DNA of 39,417 nucleotides from JACTUC01 sp964477685 (GTDB lineage Archaea; Thermoproteota; Methanomethylicia; Methanomethylicales; Methanomethylicaceae): positions 1-39,417 of the forward strand of contig CAYZHK010000004.1 of the NCBI GenBank assembly GCA_964477685.1. Reading direction: 5' to 3'. Below are positions 1 to 9,130 of the stretch, one piece after another (position 1 is the first letter of the stretch; every line of letters begins with the position of its first letter). A program made the position numbers and the translations under genes. The notes below the pieces were generated by a model, which saw nothing but the letters and a program-made list of their open reading frames with translations, was not told the DNA's origin and searched no databases.

Positions 1-220
1 CCTCAACCCCCTCCTTCCCGAATTTGTCATCTCCCACGCAGCCGAGCATCGCCACCTTCAGACCCAGCCTGCTTGCCGCGAAGGCGAGGTTGGCAGCGGA
101 TCCGCCCTGCGACAGCATGAAATCATCAGAAAGCACCTCGCTGTCTTCCCTAGGTACGCTCCCCAGACGAAAGGAAAGGTCGATGTTGATGTTCCCGATT
201 GAGACGATGTCGAAGACCAT
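1..220 (-). CDS. PfkB/ribokinase-family sugar or nucleoside kinase, N-terminal part, cut by window edge
   Basis: The gene reads leftward from an ATG at 220 and leaves the window, so only about 73 residues are visible. They begin MVFDIVSIGNINIDLSFRLG and contain the PfkB glycine motif GGSAANLAFAASRLG followed by GCVGDDKFG. This is the usual N-terminal Rossmann-like start of ribokinase-family kinases, which phosphorylate sugars, nucleosides or related alcohols with ATP. The substrate cannot be told because the C-terminal anion-hole motif lies outside. The start lies 9 bases after the acdB stop on the same strand, so the two are probably cotranscribed. Confidence 0.85.
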   Translation of the reverse strand, partial: MVFDIVSIGNINIDLSFRLGSVPREDSEVLSDDFMLSQGGSAANLAFAASRLGLKVAMLGCVGDDKFGKEGVE

Positions 221-229
221 TGCCCTCCC

Positions 230-907
230 TCAGCCAAGAATTACCCTAGCATCGACAACCCTGCAGCCCTTCTCATAGGACAATGTCGGATTGAGGTCAA
301 GCTCCTTTATCTTCTCCTCCTTCATCATCATGTCGGAGACCTTCATCAGTGAAGATATCAGGGCATCAATATCCGACGGCTTTCTACCCCTTATCCCCTT
401 CAGCAATGGAAGCGCCTTGAGCTCAGAGATCATCTCTCCGGCATCCTCCCTCGTGATTGGTGCCACCCTGAATGAGACATCCTTGAATACCTCAACAAAT
501 ATCCCCCCTAGGCCAAAGAGAATCACCGGGCCGAACTGGGGATCCCTCTTTGCGCCAATTATGGTCTCGGTGCCGGCCGGAGCCATCGGCTCGATGAGCA
601 CCCCATCGAAGCGGCAACTTCCCGCCCCACAGACCGACTTGATCTTCCCGAATGCCCCCTCCACCTCCGTCCCGTCCTTGAGGTTTAGGATTACCCCTCC
701 CACATCCGACTTGTGGACGACATCAGGGGAGACAATCTTGGCTGCAACCGGGAACCCCAGCCAAGCAGCGGCTTCCCTTGCCTGGGAGGCGGTGCTCGCC
801 ACCCTCCACTCCCCTACGGGGAGACCGTATGCGCGGCAGAGCTCCTTGGCCTCGGGCTCGAGGAGCCATCCCCTTGCCAACCCTCGCTGGATGATTGCCA
901 ATGCCAT
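230..907 (-). CDS. acdB: Acetate/acyl-CoA ligase (ADP-forming), beta subunit
   Basis: This 225-residue protein matches the free-standing ATP-grasp beta subunit of archaeal ADP-forming acyl-CoA synthetase. Visible landmarks are GFPVAAKIVSPDVVHKSDVG near residue 50, the GAKRDPQFGPVILFGLGG segment near 118, and a C-terminal DLNPT followed by VVDARV. The family converts acyl-CoA, ADP and phosphate to acid, CoA and ATP, the energy-conserving last step of peptide and sugar fermentation in archaea. The alpha subunit is not in the window. It sits head to head with iorA, whose aryl-acetyl-CoA products would be a natural substrate. A TATA-like stretch lies about 35 bases upstream on the minus strand. 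Confidence 0.9.
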   Translation of the reverse strand: MALAIIQRGLARGWLLEPEAKELCRAYGLPVGEWRVASTASQAREAAAWLGFPVAAKIVSPDVVHKSDVGGVILNLKDGTEVEGAFGKIKSVCGAGSCRFDGVLIEPMAPAGTETIIGAKRDPQFGPVILFGLGGIFVEVFKDVSFRVAPITREDAGEMISELKALPLLKGIRGRKPSDIDALISSLMKVSDMMMKEEKIKELDLNPTLSYEKGCRVVDARVILG

Positions 908-940
908 ATGTCATCTCTTCATTTCAGTCTATGGCGACCG

Positions 941-1010
941 AAATATTAACGCTTTATCGACCTCCTGTGCGCCATCTCCCTGCGGATGGGTATCCCAACA
1001 AATATTAATA
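941..1010. promoter_or_regulatory. Divergent promoter pair for acdB and iorA
   Basis: Two AT-rich TATA-like elements lie in the 144-base gap. GTTAATATTT read leftward (950-941) suits acdB. AAATATTAATA read rightward (1000-1010) suits iorA and would place transcription start near 1030. No terminator or gene is seen in this gap. Confidence 0.5.
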
Positions 1011-1051
1011 TCGCGCAAATTCCTATTACGGTGTCATTCAGGGGATCTCCC

Positions 1052-2983
1052 ATGACGCATATCATAGCCCAAGCGAAGGAGGGGGAGCGCGTCCTCCTCC
1101 TGGGCAACGAGGCAGTGGCGCGCGGTGCAGTGGAGGCCAATGCCGAGGTCGTCGCCTCCTACCCTGGCACCCCTGCCTCGGAGATCGTCGACACCCTTGC
1201 GCTGGTAGCTGATGAGGTAGGCATGCACGTCCAGTGGTCCACCAACGAGAAGGTGGCCTTCGAGGTGGCAATCGGCGGGGCCGCCTGCGGCAAGCGGAGC
1301 ATCGCCTCCATGAAGCACATAGGGGCCAACTGGGTCGTTGACCCGCTCATGCATTCCGTCTACCACGGCTTCGACGCCGGCCTCGTCCTGATATCGGCGG
1401 ACGATCCCTCCGGTCACAGCTCGGCCAACGAGCAGGACAACAGGTACCTGGCCCAGATGGCAGAGATACCTGCCCTAGAGCCTTCGGACGCCCAGGAGGC
1501 CAAGGACTATGTCCGCATCGCCATGGAGCTCTCCGAGGAGCTCCGGCTGCCGGTCATGCTGCGGCTGGTAACCCGCATCTGCCACTCCCGCGGGGACGTG
1601 GTGCTGGGGGAGGTCAGGCGCTCGCCACGATCCCCGCAGTTCAGGGACGATTTCTACACCAACTACGTCGTGGCCGGCAACATGGTCGGCCCGAAGGTAA
1701 TTCCCGAGATGCACGCGGTTCTTCACAAGAAATTGGAGCGGGCTGAACCGGCCGCCAAGGCCAGAGGGCTCTTCCAGGTGGAGACCGGCACCGCCGGGGC
1801 TGGGAAGCCGAGGCTCGGCATTGTGACGGCCTCCGCCCCCTACAACTATGTCCTGGACTACCTGAACAGGAGGGGGCTCAGAGGCAGCATCAGCATACTC
1901 AAGCTGGGCCTCACGAACCCCTTCCCGGCAGCGGTGGTCGAAGAATTCGTCCAAGGCCTCGGGAGGTTGATTGTGGTAGAGGAGGGCGATCCATTCATAG
2001 AGCGGCAGGTGCTGGCAATCGCCGGCAGGGTCAAGCCCGGCATTCAGGTCTCTGGAAAACTCACCGGCGACCTCCCCGGCACGGGGGAGCTCAGCTACGG
2101 CGCCGTGGACACTGCCCTCTCCCGGATGCTTGGCGTGGCCCCCGAGGAGGTTCCCCCCTTGAAGGCCGCTGTTTCCGAGGCCGCAGCAAAGCTCCTGACC
2201 CCCAGGATACTGACCATGTGCGCCGGGTGCCCGCACAGGGCGGCCTACTGGGCCGCCAAGAAGGCGGTCCGCACGGCAGCCAACGCCAAGTACCTTGGGG
2301 TGGGGGACATCGGCTGCTACACCCTTGGCATGTACCCGCCGCTGAAGTTCATGCAGCTGGTCTTCGGGATGGGAGGGAGCATAGGCGTCGCAAACGGTGT
2401 TGTGAAGGCGGGCATTACCGATCCTGTCATCGCCACCATAGGCGACTCCACCTTCTACCACGCCGGGGTCCCTGCCCTGATTAACGCCACCTTCAACCAG
2501 GCCAATGTAAAGGTGATGGTCCTGGACAACGAGGTCACGGCCATGACAGGCTACCAGCCTCATCCGGGCTGTGGGGAGACCGCCACCGGGAAGCCCACAA
2601 AGAAGGTCTCCATAGAGGAACTATCCAAGGCCTGCGGCATTGAGTTCGTGAGGATCGTTGACCCGTACGACGTTGCAGCGAGCACAAAGACGATGGAGGA
2701 AGCCCTGAAGTTCAATGGCCCAGCGGTGGTCATATTCAGGAGGATCTGCGCCCAGGAGTTCCTAAGGGCGGCCAGGAGGAAGGGCACCAGGATAGTCCCC
2801 TGCGTCGTCTCCGAGGAGAAGTGCACCGGCTGCAGGACCTGCGTCGCCGCATTCGGCTGCCCCGCCATAGGTTTCGATAGCATGAAGAAAAAATCCTTCA
2901 TAGACCCGCTGGCATGCACCGGCTGCGGCGCATGCATCATGGTCTGTCCCTCTGGGGCGATAGCTGCCAAGGAGGGCGAATGA
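1052..2983 (+). CDS. iorA: Indolepyruvate:ferredoxin oxidoreductase, alpha subunit
   Basis: The 643-residue product matches IorA, the TPP- and iron-sulfur-containing subunit that oxidatively decarboxylates aryl pyruvates from aromatic amino acids to aryl-acetyl-CoA, reducing ferredoxin. The N-terminal pyrimidine-binding domain starts VLLLGNEAVARGAVEA. The TPP diphosphate motif runs from GDSTFYHAG to the asparagine in VLDNEVT. The C-terminus carries two 4Fe-4S sets: CTGCRTCVAAFGCP, with five residues before the last cysteine, and CTGCGACIMVCP. ATG at 1052 is chosen because GGGGAT lies just upstream. An in-frame GTG at 1031, near the predicted transcription start, is the alternative. The stop overlaps the iorB start. 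Confidence 0.93.
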   Translation: MTHIIAQAKEGERVLLLGNEAVARGAVEANAEVVASYPGTPASEIVDTLALVADEVGMHVQWSTNEKVAFEVAIGGAACGKRSIASMKHIGANWVVDPLMHSVYHGFDAGLVLISADDPSGHSSANEQDNRYLAQMAEIPALEPSDAQEAKDYVRIAMELSEELRLPVMLRLVTRICHSRGDVVLGEVRRSPRSPQFRDDFYTNYVVAGNMVGPKVIPEMHAVLHKKLERAEPAAKARGLFQVETGTAGAGKPRLGIVTASAPYNYVLDYLNRRGLRGSISILKLGLTNPFPAAVVEEFVQGLGRLIVVEEGDPFIERQVLAIAGRVKPGIQVSGKLTGDLPGTGELSYGAVDTALSRMLGVAPEEVPPLKAAVSEAAAKLLTPRILTMCAGCPHRAAYWAAKKAVRTAANAKYLGVGDIGCYTLGMYPPLKFMQLVFGMGGSIGVANGVVKAGITDPVIATIGDSTFYHAGVPALINATFNQANVKVMVLDNEVTAMTGYQPHPGCGETATGKPTKKVSIEELSKACGIEFVRIVDPYDVAASTKTMEEALKFNGPAVVIFRRICAQEFLRAARRKGTRIVPCVVSEEKCTGCRTCVAAFGCPAIGFDSMKKKSFIDPLACTGCGACIMVCPSGAIAAKEGE

Positions 2984-3591
2984 TGGTGCCGAAGGAAATG
3001 AATCTGATCCTTGCTGGCGTGGGGGGGCAGGGGAACGTTCGGGCGGCCCAGATCCTCGGCTCTGCGGCCATCAAGGCAGGGCTGAGTGTTAGGGTCTCCG
3101 ACGTCTTCGGCATAGCCCAGAGGGGGGGCCCTGTGCTGAGCCACGTCCGCATGGGCGAGGACATCCACGGGGGGATGGTGGCAGAGCACTCCGCAGAGGC
3201 TGTCATTGGCCTCGAGCCGATGGAGACGCTGAGGGCCGTGGCCCAGTTCCTAAAGCCCGGAGGCGTTGTCATCATGAGTACACGGCCGATCTTTCCGGTC
3301 GAGGTGAATACAGGCAAGTTCACCTACCCGGCCCTCGAGGAGATCTCAGCGCTGCTGGACAAGGTCGCAGCGAGGGTAGTGAAACTCGACGCCACCAGGA
3401 TAGCGGAGGATGCAGGTATCCCCATTGCTGCCAATATAGTGGTGCTGGGGGTCTTGGCAGGGCTCGGGATACTACCTTTCTCCCCAAGCCTGCTCAGGGG
3501 ATCGGTGAAGGAGAACATCCCGCGGGCTGTGGATCTAAACCTCAGGGCATTCGATGCCGGAATTGCCATAGGCAAGGGAAGGGAGCCCTAG
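2980..3591 (+). CDS. iorB: Indolepyruvate:ferredoxin oxidoreductase, beta subunit
   Basis: The 203-residue protein begins MMVPKEMNLILAGVGGQGNV and belongs to the pyruvate/ketoisovalerate oxidoreductase gamma-domain family that pairs with IorA. The GVGGQG motif, the FGIAQRGGPVLSHVR segment and the IAANIVVLGVLAGLGILPF region are typical of IorB. It starts inside the last codon and stop of iorA with an ATGA overlap, so translation is coupled. Its TAG stop is shared with the convergent gatB stop in the palindrome CTAG at 3588-3591. Confidence 0.93.
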   Translation: MMVPKEMNLILAGVGGQGNVRAAQILGSAAIKAGLSVRVSDVFGIAQRGGPVLSHVRMGEDIHGGMVAEHSAEAVIGLEPMETLRAVAQFLKPGGVVIMSTRPIFPVEVNTGKFTYPALEEISALLDKVAARVVKLDATRIAEDAGIPIAANIVVLGVLAGLGILPFSPSLLRGSVKENIPRAVDLNLRAFDAGIAIGKGREP

Positions 3592-5039
3592 CGCCCCTCC
3601 CTCAGCCTCCTGAGCCTCTCCCTCACAGCAACGTTGACCATCTGGGGATCAGCCTTCCCCTTGGTCTTCCTCATGACTTGGCCTATCAGGTAGTTGGCTG
3701 CATTCTCGTCCCTGATGGCGTCCTCCACGGCAGCTGCATTCTCCGCGAGGACCTGGACGATGACAGAGTCCAGTAGGCCCTTATCGGCTATCCTGCCCAT
3801 GTCCCTGTCCTTGACTATCTCCTCCGCAGACCTGCCGGATATGACGAGCTCGGGCAGGATGATCTTTCCGATCTTCCCGCTTATCCTCCCGTCCTTGATC
3901 ATCCTGAGCATGCCAGCGAAGGTCTTGGGGGTGAGCTTCGCCTCCTTGATCTCCAGGTCCCTTTCGTGGAGCACCCCGAGGAGGTCCCCCATCATCCAGT
4001 TGCTCACGGTCTTGGCATCGCCGAATAGTTTCCAACTGGCCTCGAAGAAATCTGCCAATGGTTTCTCGCCGGTGAGCACAGAGGCGTCGTAGGGGGGTAT
4101 CGCGTATTCCCTGACAAACCTCTCGGCCCTTGCATCTGGCAGCTCGGGCATCCTCTTGGCAACCTTGTCCACAAGGTCCGCGCCGATTTGCAGCGGAACT
4201 ATGTCGGGCTCGGGGAAATAGCGGTAATCGTGCTCCTCCTCCTTCTCACGGAGGGAGATGGTCACCTTTCTTATCTCGTCCCAGTGGCGGGTCTCCCTGA
4301 CCACTCGCCCTCCCTTCTGCCGGACATTCTGCTGGCGGGAGATCTCAAAGTTGAGGGCCTTCTCCACCTCCTTGAAGGAGGAGATGTTCTTGATCTCAAC
4401 CCTGTTTCCTCCGCTCAGGGAGATGTTGGCGTCGCACCTCATTGCCCCTTCCAGCCCCCCGTCAAAGGCGCCTATGTGCTCCAATATCGACCTGAGCTTC
4501 TGGAGGAATAGGCGGGCCTCCCTGGGGGATGACATGTCCGGCTCGGTGACAATCTCCAGAAGGGCCATGCCGGCGCGGTTGTAGTCCACCAGCGTGTAGG
4601 GGGAGAGGTCTATGGGGCCAATGTGCACCAGCCTGGCTGGGTCCTCCTCGAGCTGGAGCCTGGTGATCCTTATCCGCTTCCTCCGGGGGCCCACATTGAT
4701 CTCCAGTTGTCCCCCCTCGCAGATGGTCTCGGAGTTGCTGGTCTCGTACATCGAGATCTGGAAGTTCTTGCTCATGTCTACGTAGAAGTAGTTCTTCCGG
4801 TAGAAGGATGTCCTCTCCACGATGCGGCTCTTAAGCGCCAGACCCGTCATTATGGCACACTCGACAGCCCTCCTGTTGGGCTTGGGCAGCGAGCCGGGGT
4901 GCCCGAGGCAGACAACGCAGACGTTGCTGTTCGGCTCCTTCCCCCTGTAGGAGGAGCTGCAGCCGCAGAAGAGTTTAGTCCTGAGGCTGGTCAGCTGGCA
5001 ATGGACCTCCAGCCCTATGACCACGGCGCCTTCAGCCAT
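3588..5039 (-). CDS. gatB: Asp/Glu-tRNA amidotransferase subunit B
   Basis: The 483-residue protein has the GatB opening IGLEVHCQL and the cradle motif DYNRAGMALLEIVTEPD. It also has RCDANIS with VEIKNISSF, and a C-terminal YqeY-like tail ending in VNVAVRERLRRLREGR. GatB binds tRNA and phosphorylates the mischarged Asp or Glu. In archaea GatCAB makes Asn-tRNA, and Gln-tRNA is usually made by GatDE. The two zinc-type cysteine pairs CGC and CVVCLGHPG are present. ATG at 5039 is preferred because GAGGTG lies six bases before it. An ATG at 5045 overlapping the gatA stop and a GTG at 5048 are alternatives. Gene order on the minus strand is gatC-gatA-gatB. Confidence 0.94.
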   Translation of the reverse strand: MAEGAVVIGLEVHCQLTSLRTKLFCGCSSSYRGKEPNSNVCVVCLGHPGSLPKPNRRAVECAIMTGLALKSRIVERTSFYRKNYFYVDMSKNFQISMYETSNSETICEGGQLEINVGPRRKRIRITRLQLEEDPARLVHIGPIDLSPYTLVDYNRAGMALLEIVTEPDMSSPREARLFLQKLRSILEHIGAFDGGLEGAMRCDANISLSGGNRVEIKNISSFKEVEKALNFEISRQQNVRQKGGRVVRETRHWDEIRKVTISLREKEEEHDYRYFPEPDIVPLQIGADLVDKVAKRMPELPDARAERFVREYAIPPYDASVLTGEKPLADFFEASWKLFGDAKTVSNWMMGDLLGVLHERDLEIKEAKLTPKTFAGMLRMIKDGRISGKIGKIILPELVISGRSAEEIVKDRDMGRIADKGLLDSVIVQVLAENAAAVEDAIRDENAANYLIGQVMRKTKGKADPQMVNVAVRERLRRLREGR

Positions 5040-5044
5040 GCCCA

Positions 5045-6472
5045 TCACCTCACCATTGGGGGGGCGAGGTCCAGCCTCAGCCCCTCCTCCACCTTTCTGG
5101 CGACAGTGAAGATCCGCCCTTCGCAGAGGGGCGGAGCCATGATCTGGAGCCCAACCGGCATCCCGCCGACGAAACCGCAGGGAATTGAAATGGCGGGTAT
5201 GTTGGCCAGGTTTATGGTGACCGTATCGATATCGGTCATGTACATCGCCAGCGGGTCGCTCGCCTTGTCCCCAAGCCCAAATGCCACCGTTGGCGTCGTG
5301 GGGCCGACCAGGACGTCAAAGTCCTTGAAGAGGCGCTCGAAATCCCTCCTTATCAAGGTCCTGACCTTCAATGCCTTCAGGTAATATCCCTCATAGTAGC
5401 CAGCCGAGAGCGCGAAGGTGCCAAGCATTATCCTCCTCTTCACCTCCGGACCGAAGCCCGCCCCCCTGGTCCTCGAATAGGAGGTCGTCCAGTCCACACC
5501 GCTGTCCTCCGCCCTCGTGCCGTACCTTATCCCGTCGTACCGGGCAAGGTTCGAACTGGCCTCCGACATCGCTGTGAGGTAATAGGTCGGAAGCGCATAC
5601 CTGAGAGTCGGGAGGCTTGCCTCACTCCAGGATGCCCCAAGCCCCTCAAGCATCTCCACCGAGTGCCAAACGGCCCTCTTCACCCCATCCTCAGTACCCT
5701 CCCCGAGGAACTCGGAGGGGATTCCCACCCTGAGCCCCCTTATTTCCCTGCCCAGGTAGGACATGTAGTCCTCCTTGGGGTGGTCAAGGGAGGTGCCGTC
5801 CATTTCATCCCTACCGGCGACGATGTTCATCAACAGGGCGCAGTCCCTCACGTCCCTCGTAAGCGGTCCGATCTGCTCCAGGCTGTTGGCAAAGGCCACA
5901 AGGCCGAACCTGCTCAGCAGGCCATAGGTGGGCTTGAGACCCACAGTCCCGCAGAATGAAGCAGGGCAGCGGACCGACCCGCCGGTGTCCGACCCCATGG
6001 CTGCCACGGCCATCCTGGCCGCCACAGCGACCGCGCTTCCGCCCGAAGACCCGCCGGGGACCCTCTCCGGGTTCCAAGGGTTCCGGGACGGGAAGAAGGC
6101 GCTGTTCTCCGTTGAGGAGCCCATCGCAAACTCGTCCATATTGGACTTGCCCAGTATGACCCCTCCGGCCTCCCTGAGCCTCTTCACCACTGTCGAGTCG
6201 TAGGGTGGCACATAACCCTCCAGTATCCTTGAGGCGCAGGTTGTCCTGAGCCCCTTGGTACACATATTGTCCTTGATGGCAAGGGGAGCACCCTTGATCT
6301 CACCCTCGGCGGCCTTGGCAGGTTTCTTGTCAAGGGTTATGAACGCCTGGAGGATACCGTCGTGCTTGGCGATCTGAGACTGGTAGGCCCCAAGTGCCTC
6401 GGCGCATTCCACATCCCCGTTCCTGATGGCTACAACAAGCTCATAAAGGGTCAGCTGGAGAATCCGCCTCAA
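5045..6472 (-). CDS. gatA: Asp/Glu-tRNA amidotransferase subunit A
   Basis: This 475-residue amidase-signature protein releases ammonia from glutamine for transfer to mischarged tRNA. The catalytic Ser-cisSer-Lys set is visible: Lys in GAPLAIKDNM near residue 67, then the serine-rich VPGGSSGGSAVAVAA and GSDTGGSVRCPASFCG. The C-terminal IPAISIPCGFVGGMPVGLQI is also typical. No ATG fits the start. TTG at 6472 is supported by AGGAGGG six bases upstream, and that site overlaps the gatC stop. It ends next to gatB. Confidence 0.94.
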   Translation of the reverse strand: MRRILQLTLYELVVAIRNGDVECAEALGAYQSQIAKHDGILQAFITLDKKPAKAAEGEIKGAPLAIKDNMCTKGLRTTCASRILEGYVPPYDSTVVKRLREAGGVILGKSNMDEFAMGSSTENSAFFPSRNPWNPERVPGGSSGGSAVAVAARMAVAAMGSDTGGSVRCPASFCGTVGLKPTYGLLSRFGLVAFANSLEQIGPLTRDVRDCALLMNIVAGRDEMDGTSLDHPKEDYMSYLGREIRGLRVGIPSEFLGEGTEDGVKRAVWHSVEMLEGLGASWSEASLPTLRYALPTYYLTAMSEASSNLARYDGIRYGTRAEDSGVDWTTSYSRTRGAGFGPEVKRRIMLGTFALSAGYYEGYYLKALKVRTLIRRDFERLFKDFDVLVGPTTPTVAFGLGDKASDPLAMYMTDIDTVTINLANIPAISIPCGFVGGMPVGLQIMAPPLCEGRIFTVARKVEEGLRLDLAPPMVR

Positions 6473-6483
6473 TGGAAGCCCTC

Positions 6484-6780
6484 CTAGACTATCTTCGGGG
6501 CAACGAAGAAACCCTTCTCAGACTTCTTGGTGGAGGCCAGCGCGTCCTTCTGGCTCAGGCAGGTCTTTTCTTCGTCCTCCCTCAGTATGTTCGTCACGTC
6601 GATGGCATGATAGGTCGGCTCTACACCCTCGAGGTCCACACTGTCCAGGACCTTGAAGGACTCCAGTATCCTGTTCAGCTGCGTGGCAAGCTCTGCCTTC
6701 TCCTGCTCGGTAAGCTCCACGCGGGCAAGGTATGCGAGCCTCGCAATCCTGTCCTTGGAGACTGTCTTGAGGCTCTCCAT
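6484..6780 (-). CDS. gatC: Asp/Glu-tRNA amidotransferase subunit C
   Basis: The 98-residue protein beginning MESLKTVSKDRIARLAYLAR has the GatC pattern: an N-terminal helix pair with LARVELTEQEKAEL, then a belt containing VEPTYHAIDVTNILRED that wraps GatA and GatB. ATG at 6780 is chosen because it gives the usual GatC length. The open frame upstream adds 17 residues unlike the family. It is the first gene of the gatCAB operon, with a TATA-like TTTTATTACT at 6820-6811. Confidence 0.9.
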   Translation of the reverse strand: MESLKTVSKDRIARLAYLARVELTEQEKAELATQLNRILESFKVLDSVDLEGVEPTYHAIDVTNILREDEEKTCLSQKDALASTKKSEKGFFVAPKIV

Positions 6781-6810
6781 GGTGGGTCTCCAAAGTATAT
6801 CTTGGGGCGA

Positions 6811-6820
6811 AGTAATAAAA
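6811..6820 (-). promoter_or_regulatory. TATA-like element for gatCAB
   Basis: TTTTATTACT read leftward lies about 30-40 bases before the gatC ATG at 6780, the spacing expected for a short archaeal leader. Confidence 0.4.
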
Positions 6821-6891
6821 CTGTTGGGCATCCCCTGGCACTTGAAATTGGATGGGCGATGCGGGACTAAAAGCCAATGAATATATCGCAG

Positions 6892-6903
6892 TAAAATATA
6901 TAT
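6892..6903 (+). promoter_or_regulatory. TATA box of cdc48
   Basis: An AT-only run, TAAAATATATAT, lies about 33-44 bases upstream of the cdc48 ATG. A GGTG ribosome site is at 6924-6927. This is one of the clearest promoters in the window. Confidence 0.6.
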
Positions 6904-6935
6904 GTGTCAGCTATAATGTATTAGGTGCGTGATTC

Positions 6936-9092
6936 ATGATGGCCAACTCGATAGAACTTAAGGTTGCGGAGGCGAGGCAGAGGGACGTGGGCAGGAGCCT
7001 CGCTAGGATCCCCAAAGCAACCCTAGACCAGCTCAGGCTGAGTGCAGGCGACTTCGTAAGGCTGGAGGGCGAGAAGGGTACGGTCGCTGTGGCATGGCCA
7101 GCCTACGAGGAGGACGAGGGGCTGGAGATAGTGAGAATAGACGGCATAATCCGCCACAACGCCGGCATCTCCATTGGAGATGGCATCCGCATCTCAGAGG
7201 CCGAGATGCACCCGGCAGCCAAGATCGCCTTCGCTCCCACCGAGAACATCAGGTTCAGCCCGGACTTTAACGACTATGTCCAACAGATGCTGGAGGACAA
7301 GCCCCTGACCAAGGGCGACACCGTAATGATGCCCGTCCTTGGGGAAGCCCTCAGGCTAGTGGTGGCCTCCATCCAGCCCTCGCCATCTTCCTACATGACC
7401 TCTGAGACCGAGGTCTCGGTCAAGGAGGAGCCGCTGAAGGAATCCGAGGCGCCGCTCTCCAGGGTGACCTACGAGGACATCGGAGGTCTGGACGATGCAA
7501 AGGGTAAGATCAGGGAGATGATCGAGCTGCCCATGAGGCACCCTGAGTTATTCAAGCACCTCGGCATAGAGCCCCCCAAGGGCGTCCTCCTCTACGGCCC
7601 ACCCGGCTGCGGCAAGACGCTCCTGGCAAAGGCCGTTGCAAACGAGTCTGGTGCCCACTTTGTCTCACTGAACGGGCCGGAGATAATGAGCAAGTTCTAC
7701 GGTGAATCGGAAGGGAAACTGCGGGAGCTCTTTGAGGAGGCAGAGAAGGAAGCCCCCAGCATCATATTCATAGACGAGCTCGACGCCATCGCCCCCAAGA
7801 GGGAAGAGGTAACGGGTGAGGTGGAGAGGCGTGTTGTCGCCCAGCTCCTTACGCTCATGGACGGCCTCAAATCCAGGGGACAGGTGATTGTAATAGCTGC
7901 AACCAACCGCCCTGATGCCGTTGACCCGGCTCTCAGGCGCCCCGGCAGGTTCGACCGGGAGATCTCCATTTCCATGCCGGACAAGAAGGGGCGGAGGGAG
8001 ATACTCCAGGTCCATGTGAGGGGCATGCCTCTGGGTCAGGACGTCAGCATTGAGCAGATCTCCAACATCACTCATGGCTTCAGCGGGGCTGACCTCTCAG
8101 CCCTCAGCAGGGAGGCTGCCATGGGGGCGTTGCGCCGCTTCCTCCCGAAGATCGACCTGGAGAAGCAGGTCATCCCCACGAGCGTTCTCAAGTCTCTCAA
8201 GGTGGAGAAGAACGACTTCTACGAGGCAATGAAGGAGATTACCCCCTCGGCCCTGAGGGAGGTATATGTAGAGGTGCCAGAGGTCCACTGGGAGGACGTA
8301 GGAGGGCTGGATGAGGTGAAGAAGCAGCTGAGGGAGATGGTCGAGCTCCCGCTGAAGAACCCCGAGCTCTTCGAGCAGATGGGCATCGCCCCTCCCAAGG
8401 GGATACTGATGTACGGGCCACCCGGCACCGGAAAGACTCTCCTGGCTAAGGCCGTGGCCACCGAGAGCTCTGCCAACTTCATCAGCGTGAGGGGGCCCGA
8501 GGTGATGAGCAAGTGGGTCGGCGAATCCGAGAAGGCGGTCAGGGAGATCTTCAAGAAGGCGCGCCAGGCATCGCCATGCATCGTCTTCTTTGACGAAATC
8601 GACTCCATAGCCCCTGCAAGGGGCGGAAGGAATGACTCGGGCGTGACCGAGAGGCTAGTGAACCAGCTCCTTGCGGAATTGGATGGCCTCGTCTCCCTCA
8701 AGAATGTCGTTGTCATTGCAGCCAGCAACAGACCAGACATCATTGACACCGCCCTCCTCCGCCCCGGCAGGTTCGACCGGAGCGTCTACATCCCGCTACC
8801 TGACCCGAAGGCAAGGGAGGCCATATTCAGGGTCCACACAAGGAAGATGCCCCTGGAGGAAGGGATCAGCTTCCAGGCGCTCGCGCAGAAGACCGAGGGC
8901 TACACAGGCGCCGACATAGAGGCCGTCTGCAGAGAGGCTGCTATCAACGCCATAAGGGAGGACCTAAGGCCAAAAAAGGTTGGGATGCCGCACTTTGAGG
9001 CTGCCATAAAGGCAGTCCCAATCAGCATGTCGACGCAGGAAATGCTGCGCTACGAGGACATAAAGAAGACAATAGGCCACATGGTCATGTGA
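6936..9092 (+). CDS. cdc48: Cdc48/VCP/VAT-type double AAA+ ATPase
   Basis: The 718-residue protein has the archaeal VAT layout: an N domain (about 1-175, double-psi barrel), D1 with Walker A GPPGCGKT at 221-228 and IIFIDELDAIAPKR, and D2 with Walker A GPPGTGKT at 494-501 and IVFFDEIDSIAPARG. As a cytosolic hexamer it unfolds proteins and threads them, for example to the proteasome. The C-terminus ends in IGHMVM, without the HbYX proteasome-docking tail (hydrophobic-Tyr-X) found in some homologues. ATG at 6936, eight bases after GGTG, is chosen. The next codon is also ATG. Confidence 0.96.
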   Translation: MMANSIELKVAEARQRDVGRSLARIPKATLDQLRLSAGDFVRLEGEKGTVAVAWPAYEEDEGLEIVRIDGIIRHNAGISIGDGIRISEAEMHPAAKIAFAPTENIRFSPDFNDYVQQMLEDKPLTKGDTVMMPVLGEALRLVVASIQPSPSSYMTSETEVSVKEEPLKESEAPLSRVTYEDIGGLDDAKGKIREMIELPMRHPELFKHLGIEPPKGVLLYGPPGCGKTLLAKAVANESGAHFVSLNGPEIMSKFYGESEGKLRELFEEAEKEAPSIIFIDELDAIAPKREEVTGEVERRVVAQLLTLMDGLKSRGQVIVIAATNRPDAVDPALRRPGRFDREISISMPDKKGRREILQVHVRGMPLGQDVSIEQISNITHGFSGADLSALSREAAMGALRRFLPKIDLEKQVIPTSVLKSLKVEKNDFYEAMKEITPSALREVYVEVPEVHWEDVGGLDEVKKQLREMVELPLKNPELFEQMGIAPPKGILMYGPPGTGKTLLAKAVATESSANFISVRGPEVMSKWVGESEKAVREIFKKARQASPCIVFFDEIDSIAPARGGRNDSGVTERLVNQLLAELDGLVSLKNVVVIAASNRPDIIDTALLRPGRFDRSVYIPLPDPKAREAIFRVHTRKMPLEEGISFQALAQKTEGYTGADIEAVCREAAINAIREDLRPKKVGMPHFEAAIKAVPISMSTQEMLRYEDIKKTIGHMVM

Positions 9093-9095
9093 GCC

Positions 9096-9114
9096 GGGAG
9101 GGGGTTGCCCTCCC
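9096..9114. terminator. Hairpin between convergent cdc48 and leuA-like gene
   Basis: GGGAGGG at 9096-9102 and CCCTCCC at 9108-9114 form a perfect 7-bp stem with a 5-base loop. It lies just after the cdc48 stop and before the end of the minus-strand gene, as expected for a bidirectional transcript end. There is no strong T tract. Confidence 0.5.
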
Positions 9115-9130
9115 CCCCACCTGCCACACA

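Noticed and set aside
1475..2563. 362-codon open frame antisense to iorA
   Set aside because: Low-complexity composition typical of antisense frames, with no start context, while iorA is complete on the other strand.
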